DNA from: Legionella geestiana
GTDB lineage: Bacteria > Pseudomonadota > Gammaproteobacteria > Legionellales > Legionellaceae
NCBI RefSeq assembly: GCF_004571195.1
Contig: NZ_CP038271.1
Span: 496,001-560,000 of the forward strand
Reading direction: 5' to 3'
Length of the DNA stretch: 64,000 bases
The notes beneath the pieces are model-generated. The model searched no databases. It saw only the letters and a program-made list of their open reading frames with translations, and was not told the origin of the DNA. Positions 27,331-36,121 of the stretch are shown here, piece after piece. Each line of letters opens with the position of its first letter. Positions within the stretch are counted from its first letter, which is position 1. Both the position numbers and the translations under genes were made by a program.

Positions 27331-28605
27331 ATGTCTAAACGCAATAAAGATATCCGTAAAATTACCGCCAAAGAGAGAAGGGCCCGTCAATATCAGCAAA
27401 AACAAAGTGAGGCTCGCCCGATTGATGAACGCGATTTATACGGCATTATCCAGGGAGGTCTTTCAAAAAAAGCCACGCTTGCCATCTGCCTTTTGCTGGT
27501 AGCAGGCACCTGCATGCACGCTTACATGCAGGCGCGGGAAGAGGCCGACAGGCGCCATGCGCTTACCCCGTTCCCGGATGCCGGACACCCAGCCGCATCG
27601 AGCATGCCTGCAAGAAGCGCCTACGCGTTCTATAATGGCAAGGAATTATGGGTGCCCAAGTGGTATAAAGACGCGCTTAAAACGGTCAACGAAACCTGTC
27701 AAAACCTTAAAGAAACCACTGGACTCAGAGCCTTTAACAATGTGCCTTATTACAAGGTTGAGAAAAGCGATGATTCTACCGTCATTCACTGGACTGGCAA
27801 CACGAAGCGAACAGAAAAGCGCTTGAACCTTGTTTTCAAGGAAGTCAGAAAAATCACCAGACAGTTGATTGACCAACGAATTGCGCAATTTAACAGTGTA
27901 TTTGAAGCACGCAGGAAAGAAATGGCCGATGATTTGAACCTGCAGTTGAAAACCGGTAATTTTTCCCCGGAATACCATGAAAAAGCGCTTGAAATATTGA
28001 TTGGGCCCATTTATGCCTACAACCGCCTTATAGCGATGCTGATTGACCTTCACGTACACGAAGCCGTTATTAAGTCCATGAAAGGCGGGCTTTCCCGGGA
28101 GTTCGCCCGCCTTTCAGCGCTTACGATTCTGCGCGCCCTGGAGGCAACCAACCCTCCTGCCGTGCCGTTTATCAACATTACCACGCTATCCCTCGCGCAT
28201 GGTGAAGAATCACCACATGCTATTGTAAGCATTCGCCAGGAAAAACCGTCAGACTTCCCGGAAGCGAAGACGTTCTTCTGCGATGCCTGGTTGTACCACT
28301 CACAGGGCCATCCTTTTTTTGCAGGAATAACAGAACACCCGTTTATGGCTGCAGAGGATATGGCCATAACGCATGAGATAGAGATTGGCCGGGCACCAAG
28401 TATGGAAAATGCTCCAGATTCGATTGCATCATTCTTTGGAACATGGCGAAAATACTTCATTCACCAGCCTTTCACCATACCCGCTGAAGAAGCCAGGCGT
28501 CTTAACGTGTTGTCCTTAGTGCTTCAAACTACGATGAATGCTTCTGATACGCAATTTGAACAGGATGAAAGCTACAGGAGAGTAGAGGATTTTAGGGTCG
28601 GTTGA
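27331..28605 (+). CDS. Membrane-anchored protein of unknown function
   Basis: 424 residues from the ATG that follows CGAGGA. Residues 1-45 are very basic (SKRNKDIRKITAKERRARQ), one membrane segment lies at about 48-68 (KKATLAICLLLVAGTCMHAYM), and the remaining 350 residues should be outside the cytosol. That part is helical with many Lys/Glu and no Cys pattern, and I recognise no family. The last codons (FRVG and stop) lie inside a sequence that matches the end of the 160-bp element at 61772-61931, so the true C-terminus may have been replaced by an insertion. Confidence 0.65.
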   Translation: MSKRNKDIRKITAKERRARQYQQKQSEARPIDERDLYGIIQGGLSKKATLAICLLLVAGTCMHAYMQAREEADRRHALTPFPDAGHPAASSMPARSAYAFYNGKELWVPKWYKDALKTVNETCQNLKETTGLRAFNNVPYYKVEKSDDSTVIHWTGNTKRTEKRLNLVFKEVRKITRQLIDQRIAQFNSVFEARRKEMADDLNLQLKTGNFSPEYHEKALEILIGPIYAYNRLIAMLIDLHVHEAVIKSMKGGLSREFARLSALTILRALEATNPPAVPFINITTLSLAHGEESPHAIVSIRQEKPSDFPEAKTFFCDAWLYHSQGHPFFAGITEHPFMAAEDMAITHEIEIGRAPSMENAPDSIASFFGTWRKYFIHQPFTIPAEEARRLNVLSLVLQTTMNASDTQFEQDESYRRVEDFRVG

Positions 28606-28625
28606 CAATTGGTGACAACAGACCC
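28595..28625. mobile_element. Internally deleted copy of the 160-bp palindromic element
   Basis: GGGTCGGTTGACAATTGG (28595-28612) and the next five bases match the end of the element at 61772-61931 with one mismatch over 23 nt, and ACAACAGACCC closes the copy as an inverted end. TA-like TTA precedes it. It supplies the stop codon of the gene before it. Confidence 0.6.
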
Positions 28626-28634
28626 CGGCCCGAT

Positions 28635-28728
28635 TTTAGGCATTTAACTTGGGCATTTGGTTCATATATATTGCAATTTGTGTATTAAAGTTTTAAAATT
28701 GCAGCTTTATGTAACTCGGATGCCTAAA
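28635..28728. repeat. Long-spaced inverted repeat upstream of the glycosyltransferase gene
   Basis: TTTAGGCAT (28635-28643) is repeated in inverse as ATGCCTAAA (28720-28728), with an inner TGCAATTT/AAATTGCA pair between them. The whole stretch fills the gap before the ATG at 28731 and may be a decayed palindromic element or a regulatory structure. Confidence 0.4.
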
Positions 28729-28730
28729 CA

Positions 28731-30608
28731 ATGCCCCTTCTGCTCAATCCTCACCGCCATGTGAAAATCTGGTTAAGCACCAATCCTCACGTTTTTATGT
28801 CAACCGTCAATCAGGCACGCATGATGCTCATGCGTGCCATGAACCCCAATGAAGAGATTTATCTTGTGTATGAGAGCCGACTGCTCACGCCAGCCGCCAT
28901 ACAGGGGCTCAAGGATTTCTGCGCTCAACTCAACATTCGAGCAAAAGATGCGAAGACACTCCTGAAAAAATACCGTTCCGAAGGCATCGAGCAAGGCTTG
29001 ATTGCGCTTTATGAAGACAATATCAATAATTTTGCACAGGGCGGAAACCCTGGTGCGGCCAGTGATATTTTGCGTGTTCTTGAGCCGGTGTGGAAACTTG
29101 GCATTTATTCGGACATGGACGTACTGGTTAACACCGCGACCTTGCCGGCAAGGATTGAGGTACAGAGGGATATTCTGATGACCATTCGGTACACCGATGA
29201 AAATGGAGAGAGGCTCGGTCACCTGAATACCGACATTTTTGCGGTCCTCGACACCCCTGAAGCGCGCACACAGCTAAAATTTATCCAGAAAGCGATAGCG
29301 CGCTTATCCGCCCCCCACACTGATTGGGAGAGCGTGTTTGACGGAATGTGGCCAGAACTCCAGAAACGTCTGCCTCGCGAGCTCCTCACCCGTAAAGCGG
29401 GCATTTCAGCGAGAGAAATGCGCGGATGGATTGAGCGCGTTGCCCGCGATGATGAGGGTCTTAAGTTTATTCTGATGCGCACAAATGTCCTCCAAACCTC
29501 AGGTCCCGGTCTCGTTGGCAATGTCATAATGTCAGCGGCTGAGCACATGGACTGGGAGCTTTTCATGAACCGGCTCGAACCGGTTGCCATTGACTATTAC
29601 GAAGGACTCTCAGATGCACTGATTACGCAAAACAATCCTCAGACAGGCGTCAGTGGCGGCAATAACGTAGTGCTGCCTTTTGATGAAAAAGGCCGCATAG
29701 GCACCGACTCGTCATGGACACCCATGGGTAAATACATCACCGCCTGGCGCGAGGGAATGCTTAAGCGCCCATCAAAACTTGCCTTTAAGAGCGATGCGGG
29801 CGTCGTGAACATGCACTATCCTGTAACTGATTTGTCTGTACTCGATAACGCCCCCATACCGCAGGCGGATATCCTTGCAAAGCACGCGTCAAACCATCTC
29901 AGCATGCTCTATGTGGCGAGTGATTTATTGCCCGCAGAAAAATGGGTGGGCCAAAGGCTCGTGCTTTCAGATTGTTATGAGTCGCGCCCCGGCACAAAAT
30001 TCTGCGTCACGACAAACGCCCGATTTTTCGCACCAGGCATTGGCGAGCGGAACACGGATTCACCGGTTCCCTTTATCGATTACGCCTGCACAAAAACATC
30101 CTCCGGGGTAAACTGCACGGGAGAGGCTTTAGTCAGGCTCAGCGAGGGATTAAGTCCCGCTGTCGACATGCCGCCACGCTTTTTAATCCAGACCATGGGA
30201 AGTGCGGCCCTGGTGGGAATGGCAAGTGGATTTTTACCAGGCATGCTGGCAGACACCCTGCTCCTTTCAGGATTTTCAAGCCGTGAAAATGCCGCGAAGC
30301 TGAAACTGGCAACACAAATCCTGTTGCTCATGATGTTTTCATCATGGGCGAGCATGGTGGTGATGGTTTCCGTGACCATCGCCTGCAGAGCCGCAGGATT
30401 GAAGCCAGACATGGAAAAAGCAGCAAGCATGGGGATTTCCCTTGCCATGGGCCTTGGTGCGCAAACTACCACTGTTGGAGTGGCCAGCATGGCAGCCGGC
30501 ATGGCGGGAAGCTTTTTTGGCTCGCACCTTGAGCGGCGCATTGCAGGTGCTGTGGAATCCCGCCTTAGAGCGCCAGATGACGCCCGTTCAAGCGCCCCGG
30601 CAAGGTAG
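28731..30608 (+). CDS. Putative TcdA/TcdB-like glycosyltransferase, effector-like
   Basis: 625 residues. The N-terminal half has the hallmarks of GT-A sugar transferases of the TcdA/TcdB or DXD type: a VKIWLSTNPH strand at the start, the GAASDILRVLEPVWKLGIYSDMD segment in two blocks (SDILR 111-115 and the DMD metal site 128-130), and a later SGPGLVG-type segment. Such enzymes use UDP-sugars with Mn2+ and, as toxins or effectors, modify host proteins. The C-terminal 140 residues hold three hydrophobic stretches (about 475-505, 515-550, 560-590) that could insert into a host or bacterial membrane. The start has no strong ribosome site. The gene lies between a membrane protein and a convergent collagen-like gene. 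The fold is likely; the target and secretion are inference. Confidence 0.72.
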   Translation: MPLLLNPHRHVKIWLSTNPHVFMSTVNQARMMLMRAMNPNEEIYLVYESRLLTPAAIQGLKDFCAQLNIRAKDAKTLLKKYRSEGIEQGLIALYEDNINNFAQGGNPGAASDILRVLEPVWKLGIYSDMDVLVNTATLPARIEVQRDILMTIRYTDENGERLGHLNTDIFAVLDTPEARTQLKFIQKAIARLSAPHTDWESVFDGMWPELQKRLPRELLTRKAGISAREMRGWIERVARDDEGLKFILMRTNVLQTSGPGLVGNVIMSAAEHMDWELFMNRLEPVAIDYYEGLSDALITQNNPQTGVSGGNNVVLPFDEKGRIGTDSSWTPMGKYITAWREGMLKRPSKLAFKSDAGVVNMHYPVTDLSVLDNAPIPQADILAKHASNHLSMLYVASDLLPAEKWVGQRLVLSDCYESRPGTKFCVTTNARFFAPGIGERNTDSPVPFIDYACTKTSSGVNCTGEALVRLSEGLSPAVDMPPRFLIQTMGSAALVGMASGFLPGMLADTLLLSGFSSRENAAKLKLATQILLLMMFSSWASMVVMVSVTIACRAAGLKPDMEKAASMGISLAMGLGAQTTTVGVASMAAGMAGSFFGSHLERRIAGAVESRLRAPDDARSSAPAR

Positions 30609-30841
30609 CGTTTCAGAAACGTAACCCTTCACCCTGTCTTCCCGGAGCTCATGCTGGAGTTAGCCCCGTGTTGGCACATGGATGGTACGGAGCCAACGCA
30701 TGGAACGTTTCAGCCTGGTCACGGTACAAAAATACACGTGAATCCCCCGGCGCGGAAAAAATGTCCCGTACACAGCCCTTCACCAAAACTTTCAAATCCC
30801 GCTGAGCGGTCAGATTTGAGCGCATTTCTCGCAGGATGCGC

Positions 30842-33832
30842 CTAATATGGCCGCTCGTTGAACTCTGCTGAACAGTTATCAGGAAACAACGCCTGAAATT
30901 CCCTGAACCATGGAACCAGTGCCGCATCCTGGTGAAAATACGCCGCATTATCACCCGAGAGGCGCTCAGCCTCGCCGCGGCAGACCACGAGCATCTCCCG
31001 CGCCGCATTGAGCGACAGTGCAGGCAAAGCACGCCGAAAAAGGCCGGGATTAAAGGCGTTATTGTCAGCAATAAAGCGTTCGAGGCGGCGCGCAAAATCG
31101 AGCCGCTCCATTTCCTGCCCCAGCGCTTCCTGAACCTGCCCGCCCAATGCTGCCTGTGCCTGCTGGCAAAGGTGGAGAGTACATTCGCGCAACTGTTCAG
31201 TGGTCTGTGGGAGAAACCAGTGCAAAAGGCGCAGCCAAAAGCCCGTGTGCTGCTCAACCTCAAACTGCACGGCCGCAATCAGTGCCACCACATGCGGCCG
31301 CCATGCACTGGCTTCTGTCATCAATCCCTGCGATTCCAGTTCTTGAAGGGTTCTCACAAGCATCTGAAGGCGCTCAAGCTCAAGGCTGAAATCCCGGGCA
31401 AACACACGACCCAGACGCTGCAAAAGAGAACCATACGCCTGTGCCTGCCCGGCAAGGCGCTGCTCTTCGAGTAAATCCTCTGTCAACGCACGTGCAAATG
31501 CGCGCATGTTTTCCGGTGTCGTTTTCGTAAAGAGCTGCAACTTTTGCTCAAATGGCATCCAGGAGAGCATCTGATGGCGTACTGCAGCATTATCTCCCCC
31601 CTCCTCAAGAATCGGCGCAATCTGGTGCAGATGGTTAGAGGCAAAGGGGTCTTTCTGGCGATGCACGATGAGGGTCAGCTGGTTTGTCGTTGAACTGGAG
31701 TGTCTTACCTGGTAACGCCGGTGTGGAAATAACGCCCGTAACAGAAGATTCAGGCTTTCCAATTCCTGCGTCACAGTGGGACGTGAAGCGAACGGCCAGC
31801 ACCCATGAACAGACCGTGGCATGGTCAGCGTGTAGTTATTTCGCTGTGAATGGGCATCCATAAAGAGCGTTTGAATCAGTGTGTCAATACCGCCATGCAA
31901 GAGAATGTTTGTTCCTGGTATCCAGTCAGGCAGTTCACCTTCAGGTGCGGGAAGACCGGTATTGCTGACAGCCACCACAGAAGTGCGCGTCTCACGGTTG
32001 GCCCGCTCGAGGAGTGTTGCCGTTATGCTGCTTGAATCCCGATGAAGGGCCTCAAGGGGATTGGCCTGCCAGGGATTATCAAGGATAACCAGCGTGCGCA
32101 TTGATGCCATTGCAAGCAGGTCGCAATCGTATCCCTCCGGCACCCTGTCTGGCGAAAAGCCGTTATAGTAGGTGGAATTCCAGACAGCGACCCCCTCATT
32201 GCCTGCCAGCTGGCGTAAAAGCGAGCGCCACGCGGCAAAAATGGCGGGTGAAGTTTGCGCGTTCATCACGAGGAGAAAGCCCCCGTCAACGGGTGGGGAA
32301 AATCTCGGGGTAAACTGAACGATAAAGGTCTTCTGCTGGATGAGGGCCAGCCCCACGCTGCGGTCAATGGACTGTAGAAACAGTCGGCTTTCGAACGTTT
32401 TAGTTTCACCCTCTACCGTTTCGCCGATAAAGCTGAACCGGCGTTTGACGAGACAGGAACTTTGAGGTTGAATCGTTTCAAGGTAATCCATACAGGGCGC
32501 ATCTATCGTTGCGCCCCCAGGAATTGTGAACTCGACTGCCACGCTACGACCATTACCAAATCCCAGTGCTTTTGTCGCAAGGTTATAAACCTCTGCTTCC
32601 AGAGTCAGTACTTCTCCGGCGGCAATGGCGTAATGCGCGGGCTTTGGACGCAGCTCGACCGGAAAACGTACAGTAATCTGCTGGCGAGTCTCCACGTTTG
32701 GATAGGCTTTATCAAGGCGTTTATTATGCGCTTTTGCACAGAGTGTAAGCGTGGTTAACCAGGGAGATTCCCCCGCGTGGAATGCAGGCCCTTCCACCTC
32801 AAATTGCGCGGGATAGACGCTTCCAACCGTTGCCAGAGGCGAGAGATTCCCCCAGAACATGGCGCACTGTTTAACCGTGAGTCCTTTTTGTGGCTGAATA
32901 AGTACGGGCACTTCCTCCATGGGCGTTGGCATGTCTGCGCTGGTATTTGTCAATAAACAGGATGCGCTGATGCTTTCGAAGGGTTCTAAAACACCTTTAG
33001 CTTCAACGCCGCTAATCTCTGCAAATGTCAGTTGCATGGAATAGCGCGTGGGATATGACGTAAATGTGCCATCGTGCTGGTAAACATTCCAGACAAGCGT
33101 GCCCGAAGTGCCCGGCTTTCCAGGATATAAAGGCGTAGCTGGACTTGCCCCCTGGCGTCCACGAACTCCGTCCTTTCCGCCCGGCATCTTTCGGGTTCGA
33201 AAGCGCGTGACCGCTACCGTATGCGGTTCAAGGTGTGAATGGTGCGAGTGGTGCGACCCATGGCCATGATGGTGGTGACCATGATGCGTCACTACATCAT
33301 AATGGGTTTCATAATCGGTGTAGGCCTCCTGCCATGAGTAAGAAGCGCCCCCGCGGCCGCCTGCGCCCCCGGGCCCGCCTGCCCCATGCCGCCCGGCACG
33401 CCCGGGTAATCCCGCGGATACGTTAACGGTATCAATGGTGGCAAGGAGTGCGAGATCAGCGGCATTAACGCTGACCTCAATGCGACCGCCATTTCCGGCA
33501 TTGCCTCCATGACCGCCGGGAGCACCGGGCCCGCCGTCTCCACCAGGTCCGCCGTTTGTTCCGGGAGAGTATTCGGAGGCATCCAGACCGTCATATCCCG
33601 GCTGGCCTCGAAAACCATCCGCACCGATTATTCCCGGCGCGCCATCGCCGCCGCGCGCGCTTAATGCGAGACTTTCATGTGCCGCAAAACTGAGCGAATG
33701 ACTTCCTGATACGATAATGCTGTCATGAGGCTGTGACAGCGTAATGCGGATTTCACCCCCATGTTCCCCGTGAAGTGCCTGCTGACACTCACCGGCCTTA
33801 CCACGAGAACCGTTAACACGAACATGCGGCAT
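30842..33832 (-). CDS. Collagen-like, His-rich large protein of unknown function
   Basis: 996 residues from the ATG behind GGAGGAATC; the open frame runs 28 codons further but without a ribosome site. Residues 61-116, 141-165 and about 215-245 are Gly-rich collagen-like repeats (GxxGxx, for example GAPGIIGADGFRGQPG). Residues 183-204 are a tract of 13 histidines with Gly and Ser. After that come beta-rich segments (about 260-540) and a helical C-terminal half. No signal peptide is seen. Collagen-like proteins of bacteria are often surface adhesins, but the lack of a signal leaves secretion route and location open; the His tract could bind metal. The same strand carries the His-rich 272-residue protein and the Cys-rich peptide upstream. 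Confidence 0.72.
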   Translation of the reverse strand: MPHVRVNGSRGKAGECQQALHGEHGGEIRITLSQPHDSIIVSGSHSLSFAAHESLALSARGGDGAPGIIGADGFRGQPGYDGLDASEYSPGTNGGPGGDGGPGAPGGHGGNAGNGGRIEVSVNAADLALLATIDTVNVSAGLPGRAGRHGAGGPGGAGGRGGASYSWQEAYTDYETHYDVVTHHGHHHHGHGSHHSHHSHLEPHTVAVTRFRTRKMPGGKDGVRGRQGASPATPLYPGKPGTSGTLVWNVYQHDGTFTSYPTRYSMQLTFAEISGVEAKGVLEPFESISASCLLTNTSADMPTPMEEVPVLIQPQKGLTVKQCAMFWGNLSPLATVGSVYPAQFEVEGPAFHAGESPWLTTLTLCAKAHNKRLDKAYPNVETRQQITVRFPVELRPKPAHYAIAAGEVLTLEAEVYNLATKALGFGNGRSVAVEFTIPGGATIDAPCMDYLETIQPQSSCLVKRRFSFIGETVEGETKTFESRLFLQSIDRSVGLALIQQKTFIVQFTPRFSPPVDGGFLLVMNAQTSPAIFAAWRSLLRQLAGNEGVAVWNSTYYNGFSPDRVPEGYDCDLLAMASMRTLVILDNPWQANPLEALHRDSSSITATLLERANRETRTSVVAVSNTGLPAPEGELPDWIPGTNILLHGGIDTLIQTLFMDAHSQRNNYTLTMPRSVHGCWPFASRPTVTQELESLNLLLRALFPHRRYQVRHSSSTTNQLTLIVHRQKDPFASNHLHQIAPILEEGGDNAAVRHQMLSWMPFEQKLQLFTKTTPENMRAFARALTEDLLEEQRLAGQAQAYGSLLQRLGRVFARDFSLELERLQMLVRTLQELESQGLMTEASAWRPHVVALIAAVQFEVEQHTGFWLRLLHWFLPQTTEQLRECTLHLCQQAQAALGGQVQEALGQEMERLDFARRLERFIADNNAFNPGLFRRALPALSLNAAREMLVVCRGEAERLSGDNAAYFHQDAALVPWFREFQALFPDNCSAEFNERPY

Positions 33833-34028
33833 GATTCCTCCGTTAAATAAGGGCATGAAAATCCCGTCAAGACCCCGGGAAGCAGACCTTGCAGGGCGCG
33901 AACAGTCTAGCAGCATGAAAAGGGTTTTAAAATGGATGCCTGTTCACCACATCGTGCATGCTTCTGGGGAAACATTAGATTTACGCGCAGGCTGTGCATT
34001 CGCAATAATCATATTGGACAAAAATAAA

Positions 34029-34048
34029 ACTTAAACTACACTTTAAGT
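34029..34048 (-). terminator. Probable terminator of the 272-residue protein gene
   Basis: On the minus strand a seven-base stem ACTTAAA/TTTAAGT with a six-base loop includes the stop codon and is followed by TTTATTTTT. The stem is AT-rich, so the strength is uncertain. Confidence 0.45.
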
Positions 34049-34854
34049 AAGGGGATTGCTGGTTGCCGGTTGTCGTCAGAGTCTGTGAACCCTGCCGAGG
34101 ACGTGCGCGTTTCAGCAGTCCCTGTTTTTTGTGGGCGATTTTTTAGTATCCAGTGTATCTGCTGCGTTAAATCAATCGGAATCGAGGCGAGTTCTTCAAG
34201 GCTCTCATCGTTAAATACCGATTCCATTGAAGCATCCGCGCTGGCAGCTGCCACTACCCGGCTGCGCTCACAGAGCAGCCAGTGAATCTGCGGCGCAAAC
34301 AGTTGAATCATGCCGCTCACCCATGCGTCCAGCACCTGCCAGTGCGGACTGTCTGAAAGCGTCATGCGAAAACGCCTGGTAAACCACTCTGCATGCTCAC
34401 CATCGTACCAGATTTCTGAGGATACCCACTGATTGACGGCAAAGAGACGAATGGGCTGGCCATAGCGATTCATGGCAATGGCCACCAGATGACTCATGGG
34501 CGGATGCGTATGGTTTTTTACATCCGGCGGATAAGAATGGGAAATGCGCCGCGGAATCTTTTCGTAACGAATAAAACAGTGAAAATGCCCATGCTCTTCC
34601 GTATCCATATCTTCACGGTGGCAATGGTAGAAATATTGTGCGCCTGTCGAAAAATCTATCCTGTCGCCCTTTGGATAATGAATGCCGCTCAAATGCTGTT
34701 GGTCATCGTTTAGGGTATAGTGCACGATGTTTTTATAGGGGTCTGAAGACATCTTTTGCTGCGTTTCAAGCACCTTTGCCGCATGATTGAGCAGTCTGGT
34801 TTTATGCCATCGGCTTAAATGCGGGAATACAAAAGGGGTGGCGGGAGTCTTCAT
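34036..34854 (-). CDS. His-rich soluble protein of unknown function
   Basis: 272 residues without signal peptide or membrane segment. The N-terminal 125 residues carry an unusual set of His/Cys/acidic motifs: YHCHR (76-80), EHGHFHCF (87-94) and HTHPPMSHL (115-123), which together look like a metal site. The residues in front (GDRIDFSTGAQYFYH) give the impression of a beta-barrel. I recall similar proteins in proteobacteria only as a domain of unknown function. The last 40 residues are polar and probably disordered. It follows the 13-Cys peptide gene on the same strand after 74 bp, separated by a partial hairpin, so the two could be functionally linked. Confidence 0.65.
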   Translation of the reverse strand: MKTPATPFVFPHLSRWHKTRLLNHAAKVLETQQKMSSDPYKNIVHYTLNDDQQHLSGIHYPKGDRIDFSTGAQYFYHCHREDMDTEEHGHFHCFIRYEKIPRRISHSYPPDVKNHTHPPMSHLVAIAMNRYGQPIRLFAVNQWVSSEIWYDGEHAEWFTRRFRMTLSDSPHWQVLDAWVSGMIQLFAPQIHWLLCERSRVVAAASADASMESVFNDESLEELASIPIDLTQQIHWILKNRPQKTGTAETRTSSAGFTDSDDNRQPAIPLLKV

Positions 34855-34889
34855 CGGTAATACCTGAAACTTTTTAGAAGAGAGAAGCT

Positions 34890-34917
34890 ACGGGAGCCAC
34901 AAAATGCCTGCTCCCGT
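34890..34917 (-). terminator. Hairpin between the Cys-rich peptide gene and the His-rich gene
   Basis: ACGGGAGC and GCTCCCGT form a perfect eight-base stem with a 12-base loop just after the peptide's stop codon. It is followed on the minus strand by a pyrimidine-rich stretch but no clean T-run, so it may attenuate rather than end transcription. Confidence 0.45.
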
Positions 34918-34928
34918 GGCATTAACTA

Positions 34929-35159
34929 TTAATGACCGGCGCAGCCTTTGCAGCCTGAGCAACCCTTGCATCCTGAGCAGCCCTTGCAGCCTTTGCAACC
35001 TGTACAGCCCTTGCAGCCTTTGCATCCTTTACACCCTTTGCATCCCGTGCAGCCAGAGGACTGCATTGTGCTGGAATCATCTGCATAAGCAACAGATGCA
35101 ACAGGCATGGAGGAGAGAGCAGTCAGAAGTGCAGCAACAGCCAATGTTGATTTTTTCAT
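34929..35159 (-). CDS. Exported peptide with 13 cysteines at exact three-residue spacing
   Basis: 76 residues. The signal peptide (MKKSTLAVAALLTALSS onward) probably ends at VAYA, residue 26. The mature part has Cys at 37, 40, 43 and every third position to 73, in the pattern C-(K/T/S)-G, giving 13 Cys, about 8 Lys and no aromatic residue. This is a designed-looking metal- or thiol-binding repeat, exported to the periplasm or beyond. It recalls copper-buffering Cys-rich exported peptides (HvfA/bufferin type), but their modifying enzymes are not seen next to it and the spacing is tighter. AGGGAAG precedes the ATG. The antisense open frame is a by-product of the repeat. Unknown family; a real gene judging by signal peptide, ribosome site and regularity. 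Confidence 0.8.
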   Translation of the reverse strand: MKKSTLAVAALLTALSSMPVASVAYADDSSTMQSSGCTGCKGCKGCKGCKGCTGCKGCKGCSGCKGCSGCKGCAGH

Positions 35160-35320
35160 GGTTATCTTCCCTGTTTCAGTTAAAAAGCAACGGTTTTAGC
35201 ATTTGCATATTGAGCATAGCAGATTTTTAAAAAAAACGAACACCCCTCTTGCGTGCAAAAATTATTGCATTTAACTTGCAAAAAGGCCATTATGCTTGCA
35301 ATTGAATCAAAGGAACCATC

Positions 35321-36121
35321 ATGGCTCTTTTCAATCCTTTTAGCTTTATCACCGAAACTTCCATGTTCCCGCACGCACGCCTATTGCGCACTTCCTTCTG
35401 GCATAAAATAAAAGACACATGGAAAGTCATTGCCGGCGAACGGCAGTGGGGAATAAACATTTCAAGACCGGGGCTTATCGATTTTGCAGGTCTGCTCGTA
35501 GAAGCCGGGCTGGCCAGGGGGCTCTGGCGCTTAGGCACACTAACCCGCGGTGCGAAAGGCCTGCTGCCTAAGTTTTTGTTTGGCGTGCTTACCGGATTTA
35601 TGGCTGCAATCACCCTGCCACTGACCGGTGTGCGCATGGCTGTGGCGCTCGCAATGACTCTCACGGCACTGCCCATTGTGGGGCTCGTGCACCTTGTAGC
35701 GCGAGGCGTGGATGCAAGTCGGGCGGACAGCCTGCAACAGGCTGAAGCGGTTCAGGGAAGCCCTGCAAATCCAGATAATCCTTACCTGCGAGGAGTCAGT
35801 ACAGTGTCTCAGACGCTCAGGGAGTATCTTTCCTTAACAGGCGATATCGAACACGCCGTTGCAGAGATACGCGTTTCTGAAGAACGCGTTTCAGAATATA
35901 CCCTCGTGATTAAAGGCGATGCAGATAAAAAGCGCGATAAGGAAAAAACCTCAAAATTTTATATCAGGTGCACAGCGCAAAGCCTTACATCCGATGCGAG
36001 GCTGCGCGCACTGTTTACCCACAACATTGGCGGTCTGACCAGTATCGTGGAGCGCAACAGTCGCGAGTTTCAACCGCTGGCCGAGGCACTCACCGCCGCC
36101 CCCACAGGCACAGCGCCATAA
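35321..36121 (+). CDS. Membrane-associated protein of unknown function
   Basis: 266 residues with a good AAAGGAACC site. The first 55 residues are soluble and basic. A hydrophobic hairpin lies at about 85-130 (LLPKFLFGVLTGFMAAITLPLTG onward to GLVHLVARG). The C-terminal half is polar with Lys/Glu-rich stretches (DKKRDKEKTSKFY). There is no signal peptide. The hairpin in mid-protein with soluble ends resembles membrane-inserting Legionella effectors, but I cannot name a family. The 3' end overlaps the convergent MFS gene by 32 bp. Confidence 0.62.
   Translation: MALFNPFSFITETSMFPHARLLRTSFWHKIKDTWKVIAGERQWGINISRPGLIDFAGLLVEAGLARGLWRLGTLTRGAKGLLPKFLFGVLTGFMAAITLPLTGVRMAVALAMTLTALPIVGLVHLVARGVDASRADSLQQAEAVQGSPANPDNPYLRGVSTVSQTLREYLSLTGDIEHAVAEIRVSEERVSEYTLVIKGDADKKRDKEKTSKFYIRCTAQSLTSDARLRALFTHNIGGLTSIVERNSREFQPLAEALTAAPTGTAP

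Noticed and set aside
27277-28605. Start of the 424-residue membrane protein at 27277
   Set aside because: That codon overlaps a TATAAT promoter box; the ATG at 27331 has a GAGGA site.
30609-30841. Possible small gene in the gap between the glycosyltransferase and collagen-like genes
   Set aside because: The frames here lack ribosome sites and mostly extend into the collagen-like gene out of frame. Only a short CGTTTC-A-GAAACG palindrome was noted.
34935-35055. Tandem short repeats resembling a satellite or a small CRISPR-like array
   Set aside because: The repeat unit is 9-15 nt and follows the reading frame of the Cys-Gly peptide (codons for C-K-G); there are no spacers. It is coding repetition.
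34904-35230. Plus-strand open frame opposite the Cys-rich peptide
   Set aside because: Its repeats are only the antisense reading of the GGC/TGC codons; it has no signal peptide or ribosome site.
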